Counted from the first letter of the stretch, positions 25,079 through 34,395 are shown. The stretch is DNA of 64,000 nucleotides from Candidatus Kaistella beijingensis (GCF_020084865.1 NZ_CP071953.1:558001-622000); one strand, 5' to 3'. Made by a program: numbers and translations. The notes: generated from the letters alone by a model not told the origin.

Positions 25079-25466
25079 TCAATTTGCTTTTCTTTGCGAA
25101 TAATTTTGACCGTTTATGAAAAGTGACTTTATCTTCAATCCTTCACTCAAAAAATCTTTAGAAACCTTTCCGGAACAAGGCGAAATCGATTTATGCAAGT
25201 TCGTTACGAACCTTATGACCGCCGTTTTCAAAGTATCTGGAGGATTGTTAGAGTAATCGATGGTTTGAAACAATTTTTGTGGCTGGATTTACCTTAAAAC
25301 AATGGTATAATTTCCATCGTTTTGCCAATAATTCTTTCCAGGTTTTCCGTTGATGGTGCGGGTTTGTTTTTCGTAGGCTTTTTTGATATTTCTAGGCGCA
25401 TAAAGTTCCTGTGAGAATAGATTTATGGAGAAAACGAGGAATGAAACGTACAGGCTAATTTGGTCA
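25079..25466 (-). pseudogene. Broken N-terminus of an M1-family metallopeptidase
   Basis: Stitched across three frames, the segment reads signal-peptide-like SLYVSFLVFSINLFSQ, then ELYAPRNIKKAYEKQTRTIN (followed by GKPGKNYWQNDGNYTI), VNPATKIVS, and IDYSNNPPDTLK...VIRFVTNLHKS...VSKDFLSEGLKIKS. This matches the conserved N-terminal domain of secreted M1 aminopeptidases of Flavobacteriia. At least two frameshifts and an early stop are present, and the zinc HExxH domain is absent. The probable start is an ATG near 25466, out of frame with the next segment. It is non-functional as read. Confidence 0.7.
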
Positions 25467-25545
25467 TGTTGTGAAATTATCACTCAAAAATACAAATTCT
25501 TTATTCAAAAAAATGCTAACTTTAAACAACCAAAATACAATTATT

Positions 25546-26388
25546 ATGAAACCGCAATTTTACTTATGTCTAATTTTAATTTCTGGTTTTTTCAGTGCAC
25601 AATCAATCAATTATACTCCGTTGGTAAATTTTGTAATTGAAGGACCTTACACTGTTACTATTTCTGGAAATGGCGCTATATACTACACGACAGATGGCAG
25701 TGAACCCAGCGCAACCTCACCAAACGCACAAAATTCTGTCAGCATTGTCATCAACGAAACCACTCATTTAAAGGCAAAACTTCGGTATGGAACGAATAGT
25801 TTTTCGGAAACATTCAAAAAGACCTACTATATTGGCAGCTTTCCGTCTTTTCCCATTTTCTTTAAACCAAACGCACAGTTTAATATGGTTTGCGCTTATC
25901 AAATACAATATGAACCGCAAACTTTGATCGATTTTTTTTGGCCGGGAGCACAAATGCAGGCAGCTTGTGAGGGTTGGTACAAAACTCAAAGCTTTTTTGT
26001 GGAGGGAACAGCTACTTTTAACAATTGTTCGCCAAATCCTCCTGTTGGAGTTAAAACGGATGAGCTGTTCTTGAATGCAACCGTTTTCTACGACTTTGTT
26101 TTGGGGCCAATCACAAATCCTCCTGCGTGTTTATTGGCAAGTAACGAAGTTGCTGACAAAATTGTTTCGGTAAAGATTTTCCCGAATCCAGTAATGGAAA
26201 TCCTGAGATTTGAAACCGATTTAAAATTCATTTCCTACGAAATTTTGGATGTTTCTGGAAAGTTGTACGAAAGAAAAAATCTCAGGAAAAATGAAGTCGA
26301 TGTTTCTAAATTAACCAAAGGAGTTTATTTCTTAAAGCTAAATACTCCCGAAAAATCATCGAACTATATTAGATTTATTAAGAGTTAA
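25546..26388 (+). CDS. T9SS-secreted protein with chitobiase-like C-terminal-type domain
   Basis: 280 residues from the ATG at 25546, chosen because the signal peptide (MKPQFYLCLILISGFFSAQ) starts there. Residues 20-90 match the CHB_HEX_C-like fold (GAIYYTTDGSEPSATSPNAQ), often a carbohydrate-binding accessory module. A middle region holds several Cys/Trp residues (QMQAACEGWYKTQ, NNCSPNPP). Residues 205-280 are a T9SS type A sorting domain (KIFPNPVMEILRFE to YIRFIKS). It is divergent from the M1 remnant. No catalytic domain is present, so it is a binding or structural exoprotein. Confidence 0.8.
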   Translation: MKPQFYLCLILISGFFSAQSINYTPLVNFVIEGPYTVTISGNGAIYYTTDGSEPSATSPNAQNSVSIVINETTHLKAKLRYGTNSFSETFKKTYYIGSFPSFPIFFKPNAQFNMVCAYQIQYEPQTLIDFFWPGAQMQAACEGWYKTQSFFVEGTATFNNCSPNPPVGVKTDELFLNATVFYDFVLGPITNPPACLLASNEVADKIVSVKIFPNPVMEILRFETDLKFISYEILDVSGKLYERKNLRKNEVDVSKLTKGVYFLKLNTPEKSSNYIRFIKS

Positions 26389-26391
26389 TAG

Positions 26392-26424
26392 CAAAAAAAA
26401 GCGGACCATGAATTGAACCGCTTT
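26392..26424 (-). terminator. Terminator after the holin-like membrane protein gene
   Basis: On the minus strand the stem AAAGCGG / CCGCTTT with a 13-nt loop is followed by a T8 run, 18 bp after the stop codon of 26442-26786. Confidence 0.7.
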
Positions 26425-26441
26425 ACATATCTATTTTTTGT

Positions 26442-26786
26442 TTAGTCTCCTGAAGTAAAAATTCCGCTTAATAAGGACGTAAGGATAGAGAGTGCAATAC
26501 TGAAAATAAATGCCCACCAAAATCCGTCGATCGTCATTCCATCAATAAAGTGATCAGCCAGTAGAACCACTGCGGCGTTGATTACCAATGAAAACAATCC
26601 TAAAGTAAGAATGGTAAGCGGAAGTCCTAAAATTTTTAGAATTGGTGTTACGATAAGATTCAGGACTCCTAAAACAATCGCAAAGATAAGCGCGGTAGAA
26701 AACCCATCGAAGTGTATTCCTTTTAAGACATAGGGCAAAAGATAAGCTACAAGTGCTGTGACCAATAGTCGAATTAACATGTTCAT
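26442..26786 (-). CDS. Phage-holin-family (holin IV superfamily) membrane protein
   Basis: 114 residues made almost wholly of four transmembrane helices (LIRLLVTALVAYLLPYVL; ALIFAIVLGVLNLIVTPIL; LTILTLGLFSLVINAAVVLLA; GFWWAFIFSIALSILTSLL). This matches the widespread small membrane family annotated as phage holin. No lysin, phage or secretion gene lies near, so a holin role is unsupported. It follows the DUF2147 gene by 3 bp and shares its transcript. Confidence 0.8.
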   Translation of the reverse strand: MNMLIRLLVTALVAYLLPYVLKGIHFDGFSTALIFAIVLGVLNLIVTPILKILGLPLTILTLGLFSLVINAAVVLLADHFIDGMTIDGFWWAFIFSIALSILTSLLSGIFTSGD

Positions 26787-26789
26787 GAT

Positions 26790-27254
26790 TTAATTTTTTG
26801 TAAAGTTAAGATTATTTATTTTTCTGAAGGACATGGATTTGCCGATCCATTTAAATTTCCAAAAACCGCGAACTTTCATGATATCGTTTTTTATGGTAGC
26901 GGAAGAATCCCAGTGTCGTCCGGAAGTAGCGTCATAAATTCTGCCATTTTCCCAGCTGTTGGTTCGCGGATCATATTTCAGGCCTTCCAGAATCTCCATT
27001 CCGATAATTTTTCTTGTTCGAAGTTTCGGATCCGGATTATCGGTATCTCTGCGTTTTTCCATCGGAACGCCGCTTCCCAAACGATCATCAAACCATAATA
27101 CTTTTGCGCGATATTCACCGTTGTCCTTAAAGACGGTTACGGCAACACTGTTATCTGTGGCTAGCCAATGACCAATAACGAGATCGTCTCCCGTTTGCGC
27201 GAAAAAAATTAGGGAAAAACCAAGAAATAAGATACTGAAAAATTTTGTGAACAT
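26790..27254 (-). CDS. DUF2147 exported protein
   Basis: 154 residues with a signal peptide (residues 1-20, ending FFAQTGD). The mature part fits DUF2147: GHWLATDNSVAVTVFKDNGE, AKVLWFDDRLGSGVPMEKRR, RKIIGMEILEGLKYD, WENGRIYDATSGR and a final beta strand GFWKFKWIGKSMSF. The family is a lipocalin-like periplasmic beta-barrel of unknown ligand. It is co-transcribed with the small membrane protein (3-bp gap), which may anchor or neighbour it in the envelope. Confidence 0.85.
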   Translation of the reverse strand: MFTKFFSILFLGFSLIFFAQTGDDLVIGHWLATDNSVAVTVFKDNGEYRAKVLWFDDRLGSGVPMEKRRDTDNPDPKLRTRKIIGMEILEGLKYDPRTNSWENGRIYDATSGRHWDSSATIKNDIMKVRGFWKFKWIGKSMSFRKINNLNFTKN

Positions 27255-27320
27255 TTTTGAAACCCATCAACAACTTTGCCAGACAAATAATGTCCGGAAA
27301 TGTTTTCTTGTTTAACTTTG

Positions 27321-27962
27321 TTAAAGGGATTCCAGCAGATTAAGTTCCTGTACGATTTGGATCAGTTTGGGTAAAGAATGCGCATCTGTTTTTCTGTAAA
27401 CATTCTTGCGGTGAGTTTCTACCGTAGATTCGCTGATGAATAATTTTTCCGCAATTTCGCGATTGGTATTACCTTTCATCATTAAAGCCACAATTTCTTT
27501 TTCACGTGCAGAAAGTTTGATTTCCGGATACTCAAAGATTCTTTTCTTGAATTCTGAAAGTGCTCTGGAAGCTTCGTCTGAAAGATGAATATAGCCTAAT
27601 TTCACATCATTCAAAGCGGCAACAAGTTCCTTCCGGCTTATTTTTTTGGATAGATAACCTTCGACGCCAATTTTTTCAATAAGGTCATAGACCACCTTTT
27701 CATCGCAGTTCATCGATAGAATGATGATCTTTATTTCTGGAAATTCTTTTTTCAGGATTTTGGAACACTCCAAACCGCTTATTGTGGGCATCATCAAATC
27801 CATCAAAACCACGTCCGGAACAATTTTATTGGTACGTAAATCATCAAGAAAATCATAGCCATCGTTGTAGGATTTCAAGATTTTGATGTCTTTTTCAAAA
27901 CCGAGGAGCATTTCTATACCTTCGATAATGATGTTATGGTCGTCAATAATCACCGTTTTCAT
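27321..27962 (-). CDS. NarL/LuxR-family response regulator
   Basis: 213 residues. Receiver: DDHN (7-10), phospho-Asp55 in VVLMDLMMPT, switch Lys near 105 (GYLSKKISRKE). LuxR HTH at about 145-205 (LSAREKEIVALMMKGNTNREIAEKLF, SESTVETHRKNVYRK). It is the last gene of a kinase-kinase-regulator operon and starts 22 bp after the second kinase. Having two kinases upstream suggests it integrates two inputs. It is a paralogue of the regulator at 18099. Confidence 0.9.
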   Translation of the reverse strand: MKTVIIDDHNIIIEGIEMLLGFEKDIKILKSYNDGYDFLDDLRTNKIVPDVVLMDLMMPTISGLECSKILKKEFPEIKIIILSMNCDEKVVYDLIEKIGVEGYLSKKISRKELVAALNDVKLGYIHLSDEASRALSEFKKRIFEYPEIKLSAREKEIVALMMKGNTNREIAEKLFISESTVETHRKNVYRKTDAHSLPKLIQIVQELNLLESL

Positions 27963-27984
27963 GGATGCAAAAATTTTTTTTAAT

Positions 27985-29856
27985 TTAGGTCAGCGGAATT
28001 TCTACCTTAATACTTGTTCCTTCACCTTCTTTACTCTTCACGTCAAAATTTCCCTTTAAAATGTCAATTCTCGACCGAATATTTTCCAAACCTAATCCTT
28101 CATTTTTAGAGTTCATCTTGAAAATATCAAACCCTTTTCCATTATCCGATATATGGGTGGTAATTTTTTCTCTGTCCTGGATGATTGAAATGTTAATGTG
28201 ACTGGCTTCAGCATGTTTGATGGTATTGTTAATACATTCCTGAATGGTTCGGTACAAAACAATCTGTATATTTTGGTCAATGGCATCATTCAAACCTTCC
28301 ATATAAAGTGTAATATTCAATTTTGGAGAATTAGATTTTTCAATCAGTTCACGCAATGCATTTGATAAAGAGTTCTTAATGAGCATATTGGGCATAATTT
28401 GATGCGATAGCGATCGTACATCTGTAATCGCTTCGTTAAGAATATCTTTCGTTTTCCCTAAAATTTTCGAGTATCCTTCATCATTATCGCGCATTTCATC
28501 TAAAACACTTACATTCATATTTACTGCTGAAAGTAATTGACCAATCCCGTCGTGAAGGTGCGTTGCCATTCTTTTTCTCTCATTATCTTCAGCATTCATC
28601 ACCGCTTTTGTTGCCAAATCTTGTTGGTGCAAAATCTCTTTCTGCAGTTTTATCTTTTGTCGGTTTTGATAATTTTTATAATAGACCAATCCCAGAAGCA
28701 ACAAGCCTAAAAGTGAGAAGACTGCAACATTTCTTTTAAAAATTTTTGATTTTTGGGTGATGATTTCGTTGTCTTTTTCAGCAGTTTTGTATTTGGTGTT
28801 AATCTCCTCTACAATTTTTGAATTCTCTTCATTCAGTATGCTGTCTTTGTATTTGCCATACAATCGCTCATTATCGACTGCTTTTTTAAAATCTTTTTTA
28901 CCGTAGTAAATAATAGAGTAAACCGAATAAATTTCTTTCAGCTCTTCACGATGACCAAATTTTTTAGCCATTTCAAAAGCGATATCCAAATATTTTTTGG
29001 CTTCATCATATTCCCCTCGATTGGCGTACATCGTAGCAACATTCGTGTTGGCAAAGATAAGCTCGTCCTCAATTCCCAGAGCTTTCTTCAATTCCAACGA
29101 TTTCAGCAAATATTGCAATGCTTTTACAGTGTCGATTTTTTCTTCGTATAGAACGGCTCCTAAATTATTGTACAGCTTCGCCATGTTCACAGAATCTTTC
29201 AGCTCTTCACTGAGTTTAAGGGCACGTTTGCTATATTCAATACTGTTTTTGCTGTCGTATTTTGCATAATAAACATTTGCAATATTGATGAGGATTCCCG
29301 CAATTTCTTTTTTATTATCGATTTCTGTAAAAATTTTCAGCGCTTTTTTGGCATACAACAGGGCTTCTTCGTTTTTGTTTTGATTAAAAAACAGTGTACC
29401 GATATTTTTGTTAAGCAGTCCTATCTCCTTCCTGAGATTATTTTTTTCAGCAATTTTCAAAGCTTCAAAATAATTTTCAGCAGCTTTTTTATGTTCAGCT
29501 TTTTTTAGGTAAATGTTTCCTTTATTCATGATGCTTAAGGCTGTTCCTTTAGCATATTTTGCCTTTTTATAAAATTCGATGGACGTATTGATTGCCTCTA
29601 AAGCCTTATCATTATTCAACTGATTGGTGTACAAATTATATAAAGTACGGTAATAAAGACCTGAAATCGTATCTGATTTAGACCGATCTACTAAACTTTT
29701 CATCTGAACAAGTTTTTTTTCAGCAGCCTCCACGTCATCGTAAATCAAATCTTTGATTTCCACCAGATCGGTGTAAATCTTTTTGTTATCCTGTGAAAAG
29801 ACAGAGACAAAAGTGAAAACGAGTAAAATGGATAAGAGCTTGTTTAATTTTTTCAA
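27985..29856 (-). CDS. TPR sensor histidine kinase, second of a tandem pair
   Basis: 623 residues: signal peptide (to about 21), TPR repeats (about 60-340), one transmembrane helix (VAVFSLLGLLLLGLVYY) near 378, a short coiled coil, HisKA_3 with phospho-His near 435 (RKRMATHLHDGIGQLL), and HATPase_c with N-box NNTIKHAE and DNGKGF. The kinase half is nearly superimposable on that of the gene at 29896-31818, while the TPR half differs. It lies 39 bp after that gene and 22 bp before the regulator. Confidence 0.9.
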   Translation of the reverse strand: MKKLNKLLSILLVFTFVSVFSQDNKKIYTDLVEIKDLIYDDVEAAEKKLVQMKSLVDRSKSDTISGLYYRTLYNLYTNQLNNDKALEAINTSIEFYKKAKYAKGTALSIMNKGNIYLKKAEHKKAAENYFEALKIAEKNNLRKEIGLLNKNIGTLFFNQNKNEEALLYAKKALKIFTEIDNKKEIAGILINIANVYYAKYDSKNSIEYSKRALKLSEELKDSVNMAKLYNNLGAVLYEEKIDTVKALQYLLKSLELKKALGIEDELIFANTNVATMYANRGEYDEAKKYLDIAFEMAKKFGHREELKEIYSVYSIIYYGKKDFKKAVDNERLYGKYKDSILNEENSKIVEEINTKYKTAEKDNEIITQKSKIFKRNVAVFSLLGLLLLGLVYYKNYQNRQKIKLQKEILHQQDLATKAVMNAEDNERKRMATHLHDGIGQLLSAVNMNVSVLDEMRDNDEGYSKILGKTKDILNEAITDVRSLSHQIMPNMLIKNSLSNALRELIEKSNSPKLNITLYMEGLNDAIDQNIQIVLYRTIQECINNTIKHAEASHINISIIQDREKITTHISDNGKGFDIFKMNSKNEGLGLENIRSRIDILKGNFDVKSKEGEGTSIKVEIPLT

Positions 29857-29895
29857 TGGTTCTTATTTTTATTAGTGATTAGATTTTTTTTACTA

Positions 29896-31818
29896 TTAAA
29901 TAAGAGGAATTTCAACATAAACTGAGGAGCCTTCATTCCGACTACTTTTGATAGTCAGATTTCCTTTCAAAAAATCAATCCTTGATCGGATATTTTCCAA
30001 TCCCAAACCGTCACTTTTTGAATGTACTCTTAAAGGATCAAAGCCTTTTCCATTATCAGAAATTTCGGTTGAAATTTTTTGCATGTCCTGAATAATTTCG
30101 ATGTTGATATGACTTGCTTCCGCATGTTTAATGGTATTGTTGATACATTCCTGTATGGTTCTGTATAGCACCACCTGAATATTTTGATCAATGGCATCAT
30201 CCAATCCTTCCATTTTCAAATTAATATTAAGTTTGGGTGAGTTCGATTTTTCTATTAGTTCACGAAGTGCGTTAGACAAAGAGTTTTTGATGAGCATATT
30301 TGGCATAATTTGATGAGAGAGTGACCGCACATCTGCAATAGCTTCATCCAAAATTTCTTTTGTTTTGCCAAGAATTTTAGAGTAAGATTCATTGTTTTCT
30401 CTAACTTCATCCAACACTTCCACATTCATATTTGCAGCAGAAAGCAATTGCCCAATTCCGTCGTGAAGATGCGTTGCCATCCTCTTTCTTTCATTATCTT
30501 CCGCATTCATCACCGCCTTGGTTGCTAAATCCTGTTGATGTAAAATTTCTCTCTGCAGCTTGATTTTTTCGTTTTTCTGACGGCTACGAAACAGTGCGAG
30601 TGATGCAATTGCCAGTAAAACCAACAAACCGGAAAGTGAAAACACAGTGACGTTCCGCTTAAACAGTTTGGATTTCTGTAGGATAATTTCATTGTCTTTC
30701 TTGGCAGTTTGGTACTTAGTTTCCAGTTCGATGATGCTCTTGGTCTTTTCGGTTTGAAATATTTTTTCGCGGCCTTCAATATGTTTTTGCTGATATTCAT
30801 AAGCCAAATCGTATTTTCCTAAGGCTGCGTAATTTTTTGCGAGAATATGTTGTGCCTGGTTTTCAATCAAATTGGCATCGGCCTTCTCTGCAAACCGTAT
30901 TGCTTTGTGTGCAAATTCAACACTTTTGTCGTAATCTTTAGTCCGAAGTAGAAATTCGGAATAATTCTTTGAGTTATCGGCGACTTCAGTTCCGTTTTCA
31001 AATTGTTCATGTAGTTTTATGGCCTCCAAATATTTCTTACTCGCCAATTTATAATTCTTCAAACTGTCAAAAACAACAGCCATATTGGCTACGGGATAAC
31101 CACGAAAACGGTCGTATCCCAATTTTTTATATCCCTCCTCGGAAATTTTAGAGTATTTTAAAGCATCCTCATATTTTTTAAAGGGAATTAAAGTGGAGCC
31201 AATGTTTCCACTGGTTACTGCAAGTCCGAAATCGTTCTTTTGTTTTCCGTAAATTTCATACGCCATGAAATAGTATTTCAAACTCTTCCGATAATCCTTT
31301 TGAGCTTTATATACAACGCCAATGTTGGAAGCTGTCATTGCCTGCTTTTTTTCATCCTTTTTCTTATCATAAATCTCAAGTGCCTTGAAGTAGTTTTTTA
31401 ACGCTTCGGAGTAATCTGCCTTTTGGTCATAAACAATTCCAATATTATTGTAAGAATCTGCGATTCCTAGCGAATCATTATTCTTAATTCTTAATTCTAA
31501 AGATTTTTTAGTAAAGATGAGCGATGAATCCAACTCCGACTTATATTGTAAGATATTTCCCAAAGTGTTGAGCGCTAAAGCTAAGTGCTCCGTATTTTTT
31601 TCTTTTTCAGCGATATTAATTGCTTCCTTGGCAAACTTTTGAGCAGTTTTTAAATCACTGTCGCTGTATAATTCAGCAAGATTAAGGATCCTCTGGAAAT
31701 TTCTCTCGTTATGACCTTTTTTTACTAACCTTTGTAAACTATCGATTTTAGCCGTTGAAGGTTGCGAAAAACCGAAAAAAGGCAAAAATCCAATAAAGAG
31801 AAAGTATATTTTTCGCAT
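29896..31818 (-). CDS. TPR sensor histidine kinase, first of a tandem pair
   Basis: 640 residues: signal peptide (residues 1-18, ending GFSQ), TPR repeats (about 20-370), one transmembrane helix (VFSLSGLLVLLAIASLALF) near 390, HisKA_3 with phospho-His near 450 (ATHLHDGIGQLLSAANMN), and HATPase_c (NNTIKHAE, DNGKGF, GLGLENIRSR). It is clearly a duplicate of the following kinase with a diverged sensor. It starts 81 bp downstream of gpmI, behind a terminator, so this kinase probably heads its own operon. Confidence 0.9.
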   Translation of the reverse strand: MRKIYFLFIGFLPFFGFSQPSTAKIDSLQRLVKKGHNERNFQRILNLAELYSDSDLKTAQKFAKEAINIAEKEKNTEHLALALNTLGNILQYKSELDSSLIFTKKSLELRIKNNDSLGIADSYNNIGIVYDQKADYSEALKNYFKALEIYDKKKDEKKQAMTASNIGVVYKAQKDYRKSLKYYFMAYEIYGKQKNDFGLAVTSGNIGSTLIPFKKYEDALKYSKISEEGYKKLGYDRFRGYPVANMAVVFDSLKNYKLASKKYLEAIKLHEQFENGTEVADNSKNYSEFLLRTKDYDKSVEFAHKAIRFAEKADANLIENQAQHILAKNYAALGKYDLAYEYQQKHIEGREKIFQTEKTKSIIELETKYQTAKKDNEIILQKSKLFKRNVTVFSLSGLLVLLAIASLALFRSRQKNEKIKLQREILHQQDLATKAVMNAEDNERKRMATHLHDGIGQLLSAANMNVEVLDEVRENNESYSKILGKTKEILDEAIADVRSLSHQIMPNMLIKNSLSNALRELIEKSNSPKLNINLKMEGLDDAIDQNIQVVLYRTIQECINNTIKHAEASHINIEIIQDMQKISTEISDNGKGFDPLRVHSKSDGLGLENIRSRIDFLKGNLTIKSSRNEGSSVYVEIPLI

Positions 31819-31832
31819 AGATATTATTTTAA

Positions 31833-31864
31833 TAAAAAAAATCAGTACTTAAAAAGCACTGATT
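31833..31864 (-). terminator. Terminator after gpmI
   Basis: An 11-bp stem (AATCAGTACTT / AAGCACTGATT, one G-T pair) with a 3-nt loop, followed on the minus strand by T7; 35 bp past the gpmI stop. Confidence 0.75.
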
Positions 31865-31898
31865 AAAAATAATAAAAAAAAGCTTTCAAATTTAATTT

Positions 31899-33428
31899 TT
31901 AACTCACCAAAATATCACCAGTCATTAATTCGGGAATTTCAATACCCATCACTTTGAGAATGGTCGGTGCAACATCTCCTAATTTTCCCGGTTTCAAATT
32001 CCAGGTATGGTCTTTATCCATTACAATTAACGGGACTAAATTGGTGGAATGTTGCGTATTTGGACTACCATCGGGATTAATCATCACATCAGAATTTCCG
32101 TGGTCGGCAAGAATGAAAACGGCGTAATCATGATGATAAGCTGCGGTCGCTACCTTTTCAATACATTTGTCTACGGTTTCTGCAGCTTTTACTGCCGCTG
32201 AAAAAACTCCGGTGTGTCCCACCATATCAGTATTAGCAAAATTAAGACAGATAAAATCAGCGCTTTCATTTTCAATTTCCGGGAGGATTTTTTCGGTAAT
32301 ATCGTAGGCGGACATTTCAGGTTTGAAATCGTAGGTAGGAACATCTTTAGGACTTGGACAAAGCAATCTTTTCTCGCCTAAAAACTCTGCCTCTCTTCCA
32401 CCGGAAAAGAAAAAGGTTACGTGAGGATATTTTTCAGTTTCCGCCACACGGATTTGGGTTTTGCCGTTTCTTTCCAAAATTTCGCCCATGGTTCCCTGTA
32501 GAACTTCCTCATCAAAAACAACTTTAACATTTTTAAAATCCTTGTCGTAGTTCGTCATCGTTACATAGTAAAGATTCAAATGATTCATACCATATTCTGG
32601 AAAGTCGCTTTGGGAAAGAACTTCAGTGATTTCTCTACCTCGGTCCGTTCTAAAATTAAAGCAGAAAACCACATCTTCATTTTCAATTTTGGTTACAGGC
32701 AAGCTGTTGTCTTTTAAGCAAACGATAGGTTTTAAAAATTCATCTGTAACACCATCATTGTAGGAATTTTGAATTGTTGCCAAAATATCATGAGTGGGCT
32801 CACCAATACCTTTTACCAGCAAATCATAGGCAAGTTTTACTCTTTCCCATCTTTTGTCGCGATCCATCGCATAATATCTTCCAATAACGGAGGCTAATTT
32901 TCCTGTGGTAATTTTCATGTGAGCCAAAAGTTCCTCTATGAAACCTTTTCCAGAATGCGGATCACAATCACGCCCATCTGTAAATGCATGAACAAAAACA
33001 TTTTCGCTCAATCCATATTCGTGTGCAGCCGTTAAAAGCCCCTTCAAATGATTGATATGAGAATGCACTCCACCGTCTGAAACCAAACCAATAAAATGTA
33101 CTTTCTTGTTGTTGAGCTGTGCATATTCAAAAGCCTGCGTAATTTTATTTTCTTTACCTAAAGTCGCATTTTCAACCGCCATATTCAATTTTACCAAATT
33201 TTGGTAAACCACTCTTCCTGCACCTAGGTTCATGTGCCCAACCTCTGAATTGCCCATCTGTCCAAAAGGTAAACCTACCGCAATTCCGCTTGCTTCAAGC
33301 GTGGTGTGCGGAAATTTTTCATAGCACGAATCAATAAAAGGGGTATCTGCTTGTGCAATGGCTGAAACTTTCGGGTCTGTTCCTAAACCCCATCCGTCGA
33401 GTATGGCTAAAATGGCTTTTTTTGACAT
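31899..33428 (-). CDS. gpmI: 2,3-bisphosphoglycerate-independent phosphoglycerate mutase
   Basis: 509 residues from the ATG at 33428 (MSKKAILAILDGWG); an upstream in-frame ATG would add an unlikely eight residues. Metal ligand Asp11 is in ILDGWG, the phospho-Ser61 in GQMGNSEVGHMNLG, and the alkaline-phosphatase-like metal site in ILADHGNSD and NTQHSTNLVPLI. It interconverts 3- and 2-phosphoglycerate in glycolysis/gluconeogenesis using Mn2+. TAAATTTG (33457-33450 on the minus strand) lies 22 bp upstream as a -7 candidate. Confidence 0.96.
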   Translation of the reverse strand: MSKKAILAILDGWGLGTDPKVSAIAQADTPFIDSCYEKFPHTTLEASGIAVGLPFGQMGNSEVGHMNLGAGRVVYQNLVKLNMAVENATLGKENKITQAFEYAQLNNKKVHFIGLVSDGGVHSHINHLKGLLTAAHEYGLSENVFVHAFTDGRDCDPHSGKGFIEELLAHMKITTGKLASVIGRYYAMDRDKRWERVKLAYDLLVKGIGEPTHDILATIQNSYNDGVTDEFLKPIVCLKDNSLPVTKIENEDVVFCFNFRTDRGREITEVLSQSDFPEYGMNHLNLYYVTMTNYDKDFKNVKVVFDEEVLQGTMGEILERNGKTQIRVAETEKYPHVTFFFSGGREAEFLGEKRLLCPSPKDVPTYDFKPEMSAYDITEKILPEIENESADFICLNFANTDMVGHTGVFSAAVKAAETVDKCIEKVATAAYHHDYAVFILADHGNSDVMINPDGSPNTQHSTNLVPLIVMDKDHTWNLKPGKLGDVAPTILKVMGIEIPELMTGDILVS

Positions 33429-33568
33429 TTCTATATTTTTTTTGAAATACAAATTTAGTGATTTGAGGTTGATTAAAACCTATTAAATTCAATTTTTGAA
33501 AGACACAATTTCAAAAACCAATTTTCAGTTCTTGATGATTTTTTGTATTTTTAGAGAAAGTATTTTCA

Positions 33569-34255
33569 ATGAAAAAGAAATTGGTGGTATTATCTGGTGC
33601 AGGAATTTCTGCAGAAAGCGGAGTGAAAACATTTCGTGATTCCAATGGTTTGTGGGAAAATCACCGAATCGAAGATGTAGCAAGCCCAGAAGGTTATGAA
33701 AGAAATCCCCAGATGGTTTTGGATTTTTATAATGCAAGAAGAAGACAGCTGAAAGAAGTTTTTCCTAATGACGCTCACAAAATTTTAGCAGAACTTGAAG
33801 AATTTTTTGATGTGGAAATTATAACCCAAAATGTAGACGATTTGCATGAAAGAGCCGGCTCCACTAAAATCGTTCATCTGCATGGAGAGCTAAAAAAAGC
33901 CAGGCCCGTAAACTCTGACAAAAAGGCAATTCCTTGGGAAGGAGATTTGAATTTGGGTGACTTGAATTTTGAAGGAATTCAGCTTCGGCCGCACATTGTT
34001 TGGTTCGGCGAAATGGTTCCAGAAATGAACAAGGCCATTGCAATTGCAGAAAAAGCAGATATTTTTTTGGTTATTGGTACCTCGCTTCAGGTTTATCCCG
34101 CTGCAAGTTTAATACATTACATCCCAAAGAACTGCGATTTATTTGTGATTGACCCACATTTAGAAAATAATTTCGCAAAGGAACAAAACTTTTTTAAGTC
34201 ATCCGCAACAGCGGGGATGCGACAGCTAAAAGATATCTTAACAAAAAAAGAGTAA
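33569..34255 (+). CDS. SIR2-family NAD-dependent protein deacylase lacking zinc cysteines
   Basis: 228 residues. NAD site GAGISAESGVKTFRD (10-24), TQNVDDLHERAG, catalytic His105 (VHLHGE) and VIGTSLQVYPAA are all present. Tyr54 and Arg57 (FYNARRRQ) match the YxxR pair that favours succinyl/malonyl-lysine in class III (SIRT5/CobB-like) sirtuins. The usual four zinc-binding cysteines are missing: residues 107-150 contain no Cys. The fold may be zinc-free. It is divergent from gpmI and ends in a terminator at 34247. Confidence 0.88.
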   Translation: MKKKLVVLSGAGISAESGVKTFRDSNGLWENHRIEDVASPEGYERNPQMVLDFYNARRRQLKEVFPNDAHKILAELEEFFDVEIITQNVDDLHERAGSTKIVHLHGELKKARPVNSDKKAIPWEGDLNLGDLNFEGIQLRPHIVWFGEMVPEMNKAIAIAEKADIFLVIGTSLQVYPAASLIHYIPKNCDLFVIDPHLENNFAKEQNFFKSSATAGMRQLKDILTKKE

Positions 34256-34276
34256 CCAATGGCTACTCTTTCTTTT
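34247..34276 (+). terminator. Terminator after the sirtuin gene
   Basis: AAAGAGTA / TACTCTTT stem overlapping the stop codon, followed by CTTTT. It is flanked by A7 on the left, so it could also work leftward. Confidence 0.65.
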
Positions 34277-34367
34277 GCTTAAAAAAAAATATTAATGAAG
34301 AAAAAATGATTTCGAAAATGGGTAGTACCAAATTTTCTTAGGTCAAAGATAGGATGGGTATAAAAAC

Positions 34368-34395
34368 AAAAAAAGAGTGAAAACACCCTTTTTTT
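34368..34395 (-). terminator. Terminator after etfA
   Basis: Minus strand: a short stem GGGTG / CACTC (with one G-T pair) inside A/T tracts, followed by T7; 27 bp after the etfA stop. Confidence 0.6.

Noticed and set aside
26442..26786. Prophage remnant suggested by the holin-family name
   Set aside because: No other phage genes nearby; the family is common as a chromosomal membrane protein beside envelope genes.
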